From the NCBI RefSeq assembly GCF_018966525.1, contig NZ_CP076607.1, forward strand, positions 2,294,001 through 2,358,000: a DNA stretch of 64,000 nt. Direction: 5' to 3'. The notes under the pieces are model-generated. The model searched no databases, was not told where the DNA came from, and was given only the letters and a program-made list of their open reading frames with translations. A program made the position numbers and the translations under genes. Origin of the DNA: Paenibacillus sophorae (GTDB lineage: Bacteria > Bacillota > Bacilli > Paenibacillales > Paenibacillaceae). The first letter of the stretch is position 1. Each line of letters begins with the position of its first letter. Below, piece by piece: positions 15,414 through 23,708 of this stretch.

Positions 15414-16953
15414 GAGAAGCTGCCCGCTATTAGGCAGCGCTCTAGTGCTGGATGGAACTGGTCTTAGCGTTGCCGATGTGGACAGCGTCGCCCGCGGCCG
15501 CCGAAAGGTTGAGATCGCGCCGAGCGCCTGGGAACGGCTGAAGAAGGCGCGGCAGGTTATCTTCGAGCTGGCGGAGGAAGGACTGCCCGTATACGGGTTG
15601 AACCGGGGCGTGGGCTGGAATAAGGATAAAGTCATTTCTCCCGGTTTGTATGAAGATTATAACCGCAGCCTGCTGCTGTCCCACAGCTCGGGAGTCAAGC
15701 CCGAAGCCCCGGAGGAGGTGGTCCGGGCGGCGATGCTTGCCAGGCTGAACGGCTTGCTCGCCGGAGCCACCGGCTCGCAGCCGGAAATCGCCGCATGCTA
15801 CGCCGATTTCCTCAACCTGGGGCTTCACCCCATTATGCCGCTGCGCGGTTCGGTGGGCGCTGCGGATATCACCCTGATCGCCCACCTGGGTCTGGCGATG
15901 ATCGGGGAAGGGGAGGTGGAGGTTGGCGGACGCCGCCTGCCGGCCAGTCAGGCGCTCGCGGAGCTTGGACTTGCTCCGCTGCGGCTGGGGCCAAAGGACG
16001 GGCTGGCCATCGTCAGTTCCAATGCGCTCTCCGCCGGAAACGGCGCTCTGGCGCTGCATGACCTGGCCGGATTGCTGGAAGCCGCCGATACGGTGTACGC
16101 CCTGTCGCTGGAGGCGATTCGCGGCAATGTCAGCCCGCTGGACGAAGCCGTTCACCGGAAGCGTCCATTCCGGGGGCAGCTTGCAAGCTTGGCGAATGTC
16201 CGGAATAATCTTGCTGACAGCGGACTTTGGGACGCGTATAATCCGGAATCCCTGCAAGACCCGCTCAGCTTCCGCGATGCCTGCCAGATCCACGGCGCGG
16301 CCCGGGATGCGCTTGACTATACCCGGGAACTGCTGGAGATTCACCTGAACAGCCCGGACGATAATCCCTGCGTGCTGGCGGAAGAGCGGCGCATATTATC
16401 CTGCGCCAATTTTGATCCCGTTGTCTGGACGCTCGGCTTCGAGATGCTGGGCAGCGCCCTGCATCATGTCTCCAAAAGCTCCTGTTACCGCATCCTCAAG
16501 CTGGGTGATCCGGCCTTTACCGGCCTCAGCCGCTTTCTGACGCCGGATGCGGAACGCTCGCTCGGCTTCAGCACCGTCCAGAAGACGGCCTCTTCGCTGG
16601 ATGCGGAAATCCGCCATCTGAGCAACCCGGCGTCCGCCGATTATATGTCGCTGGCGGGGGATATCGAGGACCACGGGACCAACGCACCGTTTGTCGTTTC
16701 CAAGACAAGAGAGATCATTGACCGGCTGACCTATATGCTGGCAATTGAGGCCATTCACGCCGCGCAGGCCATTGACCTGCGCGGCGGCGTCAAGCTTGGA
16801 CGGGGAACGGAGGCGGCTTACCGTCTGCTCCGCTCCGCTGTGTCTTTTTTGGATGCCGACCGCTGCCAGACGGTGGATATCGAGGCGGCTTACCGGCTGC
16901 TCAAAGACGGGGAGTGGCTGGCATCGGTGCGGCGGCAGGCGCTAAGCGAGTGA
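15406..16953 (+). CDS. HAL/PAL-family lyase lacking the MIO tripeptide, ergothionase-like
   Basis: This protein of 515 residues is homologous throughout to histidine ammonia-lyase: YGLNRGVG (63-70, versus YGINTGFG), a GLLAGATGSQPEIA helix, SSNALSAGN, and LQDPLSFRDACQIHGA. In histidases GSVGASGDL carries the Ala-Ser-Gly that cyclises to MIO. Here the site reads GSVGAAD (148-154), so MIO cannot form. Ergothionase, which eliminates trimethylamine from ergothioneine, is a known MIO-independent member of this superfamily. The ATG at 15406 overlaps the DUF917 stop. Context supports trimethylamine elimination from ergothioneine or its S-methyl form, giving (S-methyl)thiourocanate. Confidence 0.8.
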   Translation: MPERSCPLLGSALVLDGTGLSVADVDSVARGRRKVEIAPSAWERLKKARQVIFELAEEGLPVYGLNRGVGWNKDKVISPGLYEDYNRSLLLSHSSGVKPEAPEEVVRAAMLARLNGLLAGATGSQPEIAACYADFLNLGLHPIMPLRGSVGAADITLIAHLGLAMIGEGEVEVGGRRLPASQALAELGLAPLRLGPKDGLAIVSSNALSAGNGALALHDLAGLLEAADTVYALSLEAIRGNVSPLDEAVHRKRPFRGQLASLANVRNNLADSGLWDAYNPESLQDPLSFRDACQIHGAARDALDYTRELLEIHLNSPDDNPCVLAEERRILSCANFDPVVWTLGFEMLGSALHHVSKSSCYRILKLGDPAFTGLSRFLTPDAERSLGFSTVQKTASSLDAEIRHLSNPASADYMSLAGDIEDHGTNAPFVVSKTREIIDRLTYMLAIEAIHAAQAIDLRGGVKLGRGTEAAYRLLRSAVSFLDADRCQTVDIEAAYRLLKDGEWLASVRRQALSE

Positions 16954-17040
16954 AAGCCTAAGCGAATAATCCGGCACATCCCAAAAGAAGATATACCCGT
17001 ACAAATTCCCCCCGTACAGGCACTTCTAGGCATTTACCCA

Positions 17041-17048
17041 CATACAAT
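17041..17048 (+). promoter_or_regulatory. Sporulation-type -10 box of sigK
   Basis: CATACAAT matches the -10 consensus of sigma-E and sigma-K promoters (CATANNNT). It lies 69 bases before the GTG start of sigK, which in related species is read by sigma-E and then sigma-K. No convincing -35 was found. The bases TACAATGAA at 17043 also pair with TTCATTGTA at 17086-17094. Confidence 0.45.
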
Positions 17049-17116
17049 GAAATGACCGTGAACCCGTAAGACTTACTGACCGGTTTCATTGTACAAGTGC
17101 GGGAGGTGTCGCCAAA

Positions 17117-17818
17117 GTGCCCGGATTTCTTAGCACCATTGCGCTGTTGATCAAGGAACTGACGCTGCTGGTATCGTATGTAAGGAACAATGCGTTTCCC
17201 CAGCCGCTGACAGAGGAAGAGGAAAGCCGATACCTGGGGATGATGGCGGAGGGAGACGCCAGAGCCCGGAATTTGCTGATTGAACATAACTTGCGGCTCG
17301 TAGCCCATATAGTGAAAAAATTCGACAATACAGGGGAGGATATGGAGGACCTCATCTCCATCGGAACGATTGGGCTTATTAAAGCGATTGAGAGCTACCG
17401 GCCGAATAAAGGGACCAAACTGGCTACGTTCGCAGCCCGCTGCATAGAGAATGAAATTCTGATGCACCTCCGTTCACTCAAAAAAACCCGCAAAGATGTA
17501 TCCCTGCACGACCCCATTGGTACGGATAAGGAGGGCAACGAAATTACCTTGATCGATATCCTGGGCTCGGATACGGACGATGTCATCAAGGAAGTGGACC
17601 TTAAGATCGAGAAGAGCAAGATCTATCGCAATCTTGATATTTTGGATGATCGGGAAAAAGAAGTCGTGATTGGCCGTTTCGGGCTCGACACGGGGGGCGA
17701 GGAGCGGACGCAGCGGGAGATCGCCAAGGAGCTGGGCATCAGCCGCAGCTACGTCTCGCGGATCGAGAAGCGGGCATTGATGAAGCTGTATCATGAGTTT
17801 TATAAGGCGAAGCGGTAA
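17117..17818 (+). CDS. sigK: RNA polymerase sporulation sigma factor SigK (pro-form)
   Basis: This uninterrupted protein of 233 residues closely matches pro-sigma-K. The N-terminal hydrophobic pro-sequence (FLSTIALLIKELTLLVSY) ends at Ser20-Tyr21, the position cut by SpoIVFB in Bacillus subtilis. Region 2 (NLRLVAHIVKKF, EDLISIGTIGLIKAIESY, TYAARCIENEIL-like) and region 4 with the helix-turn-helix REIAKELGISRSYVSRIEKRA are intact. The GTG start at 17117 follows GGGAGGTG. It directs late mother-cell gene expression (coat and cortex). There is no skin-type insertion in this copy, but damaged copies lie at 22 and 24 kb. Confidence 0.93.
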   Translation: MPGFLSTIALLIKELTLLVSYVRNNAFPQPLTEEEESRYLGMMAEGDARARNLLIEHNLRLVAHIVKKFDNTGEDMEDLISIGTIGLIKAIESYRPNKGTKLATFAARCIENEILMHLRSLKKTRKDVSLHDPIGTDKEGNEITLIDILGSDTDDVIKEVDLKIEKSKIYRNLDILDDREKEVVIGRFGLDTGGEERTQREIAKELGISRSYVSRIEKRALMKLYHEFYKAKR

Positions 17819-17857
17819 AATCTAAATATGCTGTCACAAAGAAATATCCAGAACATT

Positions 17858-17897
17858 AAAGTAACTTGTCTCCGGATAAGTTGCTTTACTTTTTTTT
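17858..17897 (+). terminator. sigK terminator, interrupted on its 3' side by IS30
   Basis: The arms AAAGTAACTT (17858-17867) and AAGTTGCTTT (17878-17887) pair with one G-U, and eight T follow. The end of the IS30 element abuts the T-run. Confidence 0.65.
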
Positions 17898-18979
17898 AAT
17901 TGACGGATTGTCAAGCTAAGTGCGACATCTCGTCCATGAAGGCTTCGTGAGCCGACTTCCAGCCCAGAGATTTACGTGGCCGGAAATTGATGAGGCGGAC
18001 AGCCTGAGCGAGTTCTTGGTCGGTAACCGTGGCGAAGTCGTGGCCTTTTGGGAAAAACTCTCTCAGAAGACCATTGCCGTTTTCATTGGAGCCGCGTTGC
18101 CAGGAGGAATACGGGTCCGCGAAGTATACCTTCATCTGGAGGTAATGCTCCAACGAGCTGTAGCAGGCAAATTCCTTTCCTCGGTCAACTGTGGCACTTT
18201 GGAAAGCGGAATGCGGATACTGGCTGGCTACAACGCCGCAGGCGACTTCCATGGAGTAGGCGGTACGATCCGGCATCTTAACGGCCAAATACAGGCGCGT
18301 TTTGCGCTCGATGAAGGTGGCGACACAGGCCTTGCTCTTGCCTCGGCTGGAGACAACGGTATCGAGTTCCCAGTGTCCAAAAGTACTCCGTTTACGAATC
18401 TCATGCGGCCTTTGACTGATCGGTGTCCCCACGAGAAAGCGTCCACGGGTTTCGACCGGCCCACGGCGCTTGCCCTTGTGCCGGAGCACCTGCACCTTTC
18501 CTGCGGCAAGGCGGCCGGAATAAATCCAGCGATAAATGGTTTTGAAGCAAACGAAGGTCTTCCCCTCCACGCGTCGTTTTTCCGCAATCTGCTCTGGCGA
18601 CCATGTCTGGTCGAGTCTGGCTTCAAGCTCTTTTGCCAGTTGAACCGTGAACTTGCCATGCGGACGGCTCGCCCTCCTTCTGTCTTCATAAGCTTTCTGA
18701 GAGGATGCCGCTTCATATGCCTGCTTGGCTTGAGCGCCACGATTCAGTTCGCGGGCGATGGTGGAAGGATGTCGGCAGAGCTGGCGGGCAATGGCCCTCA
18801 CGGACCACCCCAGACTGCGTAACGTCTCTAGTTGTCCACGCTCAATTATGCTAAGATGGGAGTAGCTCATGGTTGGGTTCTCCTGTAAATGGTGTTGTGG
18901 TGACTTCCATTTTACACGAAACCGACATGGGCCTTTTTGTTTTCTTAGCTGTCGCACTTCATTTTACAATCCGTCAATT
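17898..18979 (-). mobile_element. IS30-family insertion sequence
   Basis: The element is about 1.08 kb with imperfect terminal inverted repeats. The left end has TTGACGGATTGTCAAGC-AAGTGCGACA, and the right end on the reverse strand has TTGACGGATTGTAAAATG-AAGTGCGACA. It contains one full-length transposase gene. A target duplication is not obvious. Two remnants of related elements lie at 24663-24694 and 28148-28767. Confidence 0.8.
17911..18870 (-). CDS. IS30 family transposase
   Basis: This protein of 319 residues starts at the ATG at 18870 (GGAGAA upstream). The N-terminal helix-turn-helix is of the IS30 kind (LSIIERGQLETLRSLGWSVRAIA, HPSTIARELNRG). The catalytic domain contains the DDE residues in GHWELDTVV, TVDRGKEFA and a final Glu in RGSNENGNGLLREFFPKG. 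It is intact, so the element may still move. Confidence 0.9.
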   Translation of the reverse strand: MSYSHLSIIERGQLETLRSLGWSVRAIARQLCRHPSTIARELNRGAQAKQAYEAASSQKAYEDRRRASRPHGKFTVQLAKELEARLDQTWSPEQIAEKRRVEGKTFVCFKTIYRWIYSGRLAAGKVQVLRHKGKRRGPVETRGRFLVGTPISQRPHEIRKRSTFGHWELDTVVSSRGKSKACVATFIERKTRLYLAVKMPDRTAYSMEVACGVVASQYPHSAFQSATVDRGKEFACYSSLEHYLQMKVYFADPYSSWQRGSNENGNGLLREFFPKGHDFATVTDQELAQAVRLINFRPRKSLGWKSAHEAFMDEMSHLA

Positions 18980-19088
18980 GAAGGTTCCTTTACTCAAAGA
19001 GATAGGATCGTTGGGAGATGGCTCTTCTATATTTCCTTGCACTGATATGGGTTTGAATTGTGTATAGCGAGCGGTGAAAAATAATAAT

Positions 19089-19127
19089 AGCCTAGACATT
19101 AGGAGGTGCCCTATGTCCAGGCTTTTT
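19089..19127. terminator. Bidirectional terminator
   Basis: The arms AGCCTAGACATTAGG and CCTATGTCCAGGCT pair with few mismatches. TTTTT follows on the forward strand and an AT-rich tract on the reverse strand. It lies at the 3' end of the reverse-strand GIY-YIG gene. Confidence 0.55.
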
Positions 19128-19129
19128 GC

Positions 19130-20662
19130 TTATGAAAAGACAGGCTCTAATTCTATTTCACTAGTGCCAATACTCTGACTTTGTCGATACTCCATTGCTG
19201 CCATCGTTTGTATAAACTCAATTGTAGGGTCAATTTCTTGTACAATGTCTTGTAACTCTTGAACAGTTGCATAAAAGAATTCTTTTCGGAGGTTAATTTT
19301 ATTGACCCGTTGCGCTTCAAGAATTTCGTGAAGCTTCTGTTCAAGTCCAACAGCATCATCACTAAACATTAGAGCATGAACATCAAATCTGAAAGGTACG
19401 GATGCATCGCCTAATTCATCTACACGATCCATTGGGTTTAGACGTCGTGTCATACCCACTTTAAACATGTTATCGCCGAAAGAACCTAAATTAGAAATAA
19501 CATACACATAACCTGCTTTACCATTTGCACGTTTAATGATTTCTTCTTTCGTTTCTTCAAGTTTATGGCATTGTTCTTCGAGCTCTTTCAATCTTGCTTC
19601 TAAAGCGGCTATTTTGTCTACGTCAGTTTCTGTTTGTAAAAGCTCTATGTTTTTAGCTATTTCTTGATGATATTTTTCTTCTTCTTTTTCAAGTTTCTTA
19701 CGTTCTTCTTCAAGAATACGTTTTTCCTCAGCTTCTTGGCGCATAATCTCACGGATTTTTCTTTGTTCTTCTTTCTCTAAATCTTTCTGAACATAATATT
19801 TATATTCAATACGAATGGCAATTTCGAATAATGGTTCTAACTCTGATAAAAATCGGGTTATAGTTGGAAGGATGTTCGCATTTCCGTTAGCAGCAATTTT
19901 CAAGTATTTTTCTATTAATAGTTTTGAGTTCTCAATTGCCTTGTCTAAGTTTGAATAACTGAGTGTGTAGAGTATGTTTTGTAACTCGGCCTGCAATCCG
20001 ATGACCATTAACTCATAAATTGTTGTATTGGCTTTGGTAGTATAGCGAGTTTGATATGCAGTTAATAGATTTCTAATATCTTTATTGTTGGCATTCATTT
20101 CCGATCTTAAGGCCTTAGAATCTTTATGATGCAAGTGGAGATGGACAATGGTTTCTAATACTCCATCTTCGTTTGAAGACTGCTCCAAATTATGAAGGTG
20201 TGCTTCAATCATAGAATGGTTAACGGCTTCAGGGAAATGCTCAATCAGATTTTTAATACCTAAAATTTCAGCCTTATGTTTCTTAGCTGTTTTCTGATAA
20301 TTCGTCAGTTCTTTTGTTACCTTAAGCATTTGGGTTTCTAGTCGACTGACATCTTCAGTAAGTTGTTCCTTTTTCATCAACAACTCGGATACGCCGCTTG
20401 TAGTCTCATCAACGATTTGGCCAGCTTTTATATTGGATTCATTTATAATTGATGCAGCCTCTTGATTTGCATCTTGGATAATTTGGACACCCTTCTCTTC
20501 AATTGCTTGTCTTAACGGAGATATGGCATCTTCAATGAATTGATCCAGATTTGCGATTTTCTGTTCGAGAGCATTGACTTGCTGTTCTTTTTCAAGCAGT
20601 TGACGTTGTTTTTCTTCTAATGATTTGTTGAGTTGGAGAAACTCTTTGAATTTTCTGAACAT
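19130..20662 (-). CDS. Coiled-coil DUF4041 protein with C-terminal GIY-YIG (T5orf172/MUG113) domain
   Basis: This protein of 510 residues has a long N-terminal coiled coil (residues 1-130, starting FRKFKEFLQLNKSLEEKQRQ), a middle DUF4041-like helical domain, a second charged coiled coil (about 300-390), and a nuclease-like domain. In the latter GYVYVISNLGSFGDNMFKVGMTRR gives the GYVY...FKVG core and MDRVDELG follows. The base composition is more AT-rich than the neighbours, which suggests transfer. Proteins of this architecture are found in prophages and accessory islands. A DNA-cleaving or defence role is plausible but not shown. It has its own terminator. Confidence 0.8.
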   Translation of the reverse strand: MFRKFKEFLQLNKSLEEKQRQLLEKEQQVNALEQKIANLDQFIEDAISPLRQAIEEKGVQIIQDANQEAASIINESNIKAGQIVDETTSGVSELLMKKEQLTEDVSRLETQMLKVTKELTNYQKTAKKHKAEILGIKNLIEHFPEAVNHSMIEAHLHNLEQSSNEDGVLETIVHLHLHHKDSKALRSEMNANNKDIRNLLTAYQTRYTTKANTTIYELMVIGLQAELQNILYTLSYSNLDKAIENSKLLIEKYLKIAANGNANILPTITRFLSELEPLFEIAIRIEYKYYVQKDLEKEEQRKIREIMRQEAEEKRILEEERKKLEKEEEKYHQEIAKNIELLQTETDVDKIAALEARLKELEEQCHKLEETKEEIIKRANGKAGYVYVISNLGSFGDNMFKVGMTRRLNPMDRVDELGDASVPFRFDVHALMFSDDAVGLEQKLHEILEAQRVNKINLRKEFFYATVQELQDIVQEIDPTIEFIQTMAAMEYRQSQSIGTSEIELEPVFS

Positions 20663-20997
20663 AGCAACCTCCAGTATGGTAATAATAACTATTATATTGG
20701 GCTGCTATGTATTAAGCGGTGTAAGATAGCACACAAATTTTCAGTTTTTTGGAATGCAGAAGTTGATTGATGAAAATCTGCGCGTAACAAGGTTAATAGA
20801 AAGTATATGACAGGGGGCGTCTTGCTGCCGTTCTACGGACGGGGATGCCTCGTTTTTTGGATAAGAACCGGTAAGATCAGATAGTCTGAAGGGATACTGA
20901 GCTTGCGACAGGGAAATCCGTACAGTACACTTTCTTTATCCAGTACTACTTATGATAACTTTGATGAGAGTACTTCGAAAAAAGGAAGTGTTAAACA
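20663..20997. other. Intergenic stretch without genes
   Basis: This 335-base region separates two divergent accessory genes and should hold both promoters. A GC-rich hairpin CCGT-TCT-ACGG near 20828 with a following T-run (20852-20857) looks like a weak forward terminator. No coding frame with a ribosome binding site was seen. Confidence 0.5.
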
Positions 20998-21705
20998 ATG
21001 AATGTAGAAATGGTCATGCGGGAGCTTGAAGCGCTCGGCAAGGAACGAACCAAGAAAATATACAGTTCGAATGGCGCGCACGAACCGCTTTTTGGCGTGG
21101 CTACCGGCGCGATGAAGCCTATCTTCAAGAAAACCAAAATAAATCAGCCTCTAGCTGAGCAGCTTTACGCGACGGGGAACTACGACGCCATGTATTTTGC
21201 TGGGATCATTGCCGATCCCAATGCAATGACGGAAGCCGATTTTGACCGATGGATGGATGCGGCTTATTTTTATATGCTGTCCGATTATGTAGTTGCAGTA
21301 ACCTTGGCAGAAGCGGATATTGCACAAGAGGTTGCCGATAAATGGATCGCGAGCGGTAAAGAGCTGAGAATGTCAGCGGGCTGGAGCTGTTACTGCTGGC
21401 TGCTCGGCAACCGACCGGACGATGAATTTTCCGAAAGCAAAATTGCCGGTATGCTTGAGATCGTGAAAAATACGATTCATGATTCTCCAGAACGCACTAA
21501 ATACGCAATGAACAACTTTTTATACACAGTGGCGGTATCCTATGTGCCTCTTCATGATAAAGCGTGTGAGACCGCAAGAACTGTAGGCCCAGTAGAAGTC
21601 AATAAGGATAAGGCCAAAAGCAAATTTCTTCACGCTTATGAAAATATTCAAAAGGCAGTCGACAAAGGGCAGGTTGGTTTTAAACGCAAGCATGTAAGAT
21701 GTTGA
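20998..21705 (+). CDS. DNA alkylation repair protein (AlkD-like HEAT repeat)
   Basis: This protein of 235 residues belongs to the AlkD/DUF1061-like family. It is all alpha-helical in appearance, with MYFAGIIADPNAMTEADFDRW, YFYMLSDYVVAVTLAE and RMSAGWSCYCWLLG as the recurring HEAT-like helices and KYAMNNFLYTVAVSYVPL near the C-terminus. AlkD enzymes remove bulky alkylated bases without base flipping. It stands alone with a strong hairpin after it. The active-site residues cannot be confirmed without alignment. Confidence 0.75.
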   Translation: MNVEMVMRELEALGKERTKKIYSSNGAHEPLFGVATGAMKPIFKKTKINQPLAEQLYATGNYDAMYFAGIIADPNAMTEADFDRWMDAAYFYMLSDYVVAVTLAEADIAQEVADKWIASGKELRMSAGWSCYCWLLGNRPDDEFSESKIAGMLEIVKNTIHDSPERTKYAMNNFLYTVAVSYVPLHDKACETARTVGPVEVNKDKAKSKFLHAYENIQKAVDKGQVGFKRKHVRC

Positions 21706-21754
21706 CCGTGACAAAAGCTTAAACCTACTCCGAGACCGATAGCTCAGTAATGAA

Positions 21755-21784
21755 GAACCAGCAGCCAAACAAGGCTGCTGGTTC
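21755..21784 (+). terminator. Hairpin after the AlkD-like gene
   Basis: A perfect 12-base stem GAACCAGCAGCC / GGCTGCTGGTTC with loop AAACAA lies 50 bases after the stop. The T-run after it is short. Confidence 0.6.
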
Positions 21785-22023
21785 GCTTATAATGTTGAGT
21801 TGCCGTGGAGAACATTACACCTTGATTGAACTCGCCATTACTTCGTTTAGAGGCCATGACCTTAATCATTTATAATTACTGATAACCCATTCCATGTTGT
21901 ACATTCGCATCCTCGTAACTCACTGACCACAAAACAGCAAGCGCATCTAATCCAATGCGTGGGTGGAAGCTTGCTAGCACGCATGCAAAAGCTGCGACCA
22001 CGCAAGAAATCACAGTATCGCAT

Positions 22024-22431
22024 AAAAATTTGACATCGGTTCGTGTCCACAACCTCAAAAAATTCGACAACACCGGCGAAGATATGGAGGATCTGATCTC
22101 CATTGGCACGATCGGGCTGATTAAAGCGATTGAGAGTTACCGGCCCAATAAAGGGACCAAACTGGCTACGTTCGCAGCCCGCTGCATAGAGAATGAAATT
22201 CTGATGCACCTCCGTTCACTCAAAAAAACCCGCAAAGATGTATCCCTGCACGACCCAATCGGGACGGACAAAGAAGGCAACGAAATCGATATTCTCGGCT
22301 CCGATACGGATGACGTAATTAAAGAGGTCGATCTGAAGATTGAGAAGAGCAAGATCTACCGCAATGTGTCGCGGATAGAGAAGCGGGCGCTAATGAAGCT
22401 GTATCATGAGTTTTATAAGGCGAAGCGATAG
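22024..22431 (+). pseudogene. Damaged sigK copy, 5' truncated and missing region 4
   Basis: From KKFDNTGEDMEDLISIG onward this matches SigK, but the first 66 residues (pro-sequence and region 1.2/2.1) are absent. Two in-frame deletions are also visible: three codons (EITLIDILG becomes EIDILG), and a large one joining KIYRN directly to VSRIEKRALMK, which removes most of region 4. The junction before KKFDN (GACATC..TTCGTGTCCACAACCTC) is shared with the copy at 23990. Bases 22141-22253 are identical or nearly so to the full sigK, while flanks differ at many silent sites. Confidence 0.8.
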
Positions 22432-22507
22432 AGAGATGTTGAAATTTGCAGTTTACTTTGAGAAATCTGAAGGGATAACATCCTTTTGGATTTTTTTGTT
22501 TTTATTA

Positions 22508-22555
22508 TTGACAAATCCTTCGTCAACCTTTATATTCTACATATCGAAACGATAT
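22508..22555 (+). promoter_or_regulatory. Promoter and palindromic operator of the PadR gene
   Basis: TTGACA (22508-22513) and TATATT (22531-22536) are separated by 17 bases. The palindrome ATATCG-AAA-CGATAT (22541-22555) follows at the expected transcription start. This is an arrangement suited to autorepression by the PadR protein encoded 100 bases downstream. Confidence 0.6.
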
Positions 22556-22658
22556 ATATCGATTTAATATATATAACTTAGCTATATGTGAACAGAGACA
22601 AGTTTCCTTTGATTTCAGAAGGAACATTCACTATGCCAGGAAAGAAGGGATAGATTTT

Positions 22659-23204
22659 ATGTTGATTTATGTAATACTTGGGTTCCTCTGCGAAAAGGAT
22701 ATGACAGGATATGAAATCAAGCAGAAGATGACGTTAAGTACCTCCAACTTTATTGATGCCAGCTTCGGAAGCATATATCCTATGCTGAAAAAAATGGAAA
22801 AGGGGGAGCTTATCAAGTATGAAGAAGTGGTAGAGGAGGGCAGATTCAAAAAATCATATGGTATCACGGAAAAAGGGAAGAGTGAATTTATAGAATGGTT
22901 AAAAACACCATGTACTTTTTCCCCTTTTAATTATGAGTATTTAAGTAAGCTTTTCTTTTATAAATATCTTGACGATCTTGAGGTTGTTCGACTGATTGCC
23001 AGCTTTCAAACCACTGTCGCCTGTGAATATAACAAGCTTGCCTTGATAGAAGAGCAACACGTTCATGAGATGGGGGGATATGAGCACGCGACGTTGATGT
23101 TTGGCAAAGAATATTTTCAAATGATTATGAATTGGCACGATGAACTCACAAGAAAAATTACAGGAAAGAAGGCTAATGAATATGAGAATGACAAAGAAAT
23201 TTAA
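22659..23204 (+). CDS. PadR family transcriptional regulator
   Basis: This protein of 181 residues has the PadR winged helix (VILGFLCEKDMTGYEIKQKM; ASFGSIYPMLKKMEKGELI; GRFKKSYGITEKGK, residues 5-75) followed by the helical C-terminal PadR/Vir dimerisation domain. It overlaps the next gene by 29 bases and probably controls it together with itself. Composition is AT-rich, like the rest of this accessory block. Confidence 0.85.
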   Translation: MLIYVILGFLCEKDMTGYEIKQKMTLSTSNFIDASFGSIYPMLKKMEKGELIKYEEVVEEGRFKKSYGITEKGKSEFIEWLKTPCTFSPFNYEYLSKLFFYKYLDDLEVVRLIASFQTTVACEYNKLALIEEQHVHEMGGYEHATLMFGKEYFQMIMNWHDELTRKITGKKANEYENDKEI

Positions 23205-23706
23205 ATTGCAGATTGCAGCTAAAAATGTGGATTTGTACAAATGGGTAACTGAGATGACTCCAGCTGAATATGAATCATTTTCAAAAGCTCACAAGGCAAT
23301 GGGCAGTTATTTTGAAGATGGGGAATTCTATATGGTTAATGTGGAAAATATGGGGAATGAGATGATTGTTCAACACTATCAATTAAAAGAGCACACAGAG
23401 GATCATTTGCGTTTCTACTCTGACAGGACAGAAGCATATATATGTCGATGGATACCAGCCATTGTTGGAGTTCCATGGGAAATGAAGGTCACGCCTATTG
23501 ATAACTACTCTTGCGAACTTAGTTGTACGATTGGAGCGGACTTTCCATCTCGGCTACTGGCTTTTGCAGCATGGATAAATGGTTTTGGTGGATTCTTTAT
23601 GAGAAAACATTTAGTCGATGAGGGTGGAAAATTTGCTAAAGATATAGAAAAGAAATTTAATAACGGCAGGAAGCCAAATTCAAGGGAAGTGCTACAGCAA
23701 CATTAA
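23176..23706 (+). CDS. Hypothetical protein coupled to PadR
   Basis: This is a soluble protein of about 176 residues; several ATGs lie close together and the one at 23176 has GAAAGAAGG four bases before it. It contains FRFYSDRTEAYICRWIPAIVG-like and CELSCTIGADFPSRLLAFAAW segments, with no membrane span or known catalytic motif. The start overlaps the PadR gene, so the pair forms one unit in which the regulator likely controls this protein. No function is assigned. Confidence 0.6.
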   Translation: MNMRMTKKFKLQIAAKNVDLYKWVTEMTPAEYESFSKAHKAMGSYFEDGEFYMVNVENMGNEMIVQHYQLKEHTEDHLRFYSDRTEAYICRWIPAIVGVPWEMKVTPIDNYSCELSCTIGADFPSRLLAFAAWINGFGGFFMRKHLVDEGGKFAKDIEKKFNNGRKPNSREVLQQH

Positions 23707-23708
23707 CC

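Noticed and set aside
15442..16344. Reverse-strand frame of 300 codons within the lyase gene
   Set aside because: Antisense shadow; the forward protein aligns over its whole length with the HAL/PAL family.
12504..16953. Straight hutU/hutH annotation (histidine degradation)
   Set aside because: The MIO residues are missing, urocanase motifs are altered and hutI/hutG are absent; DUF917 and an OpuC-like importer point to a different imidazole substrate.
17920..18822. Forward-strand frame of 300 codons inside IS30
   Set aside because: The reverse strand carries the transposase with DDE residues; the forward frame has no start signal or motif.
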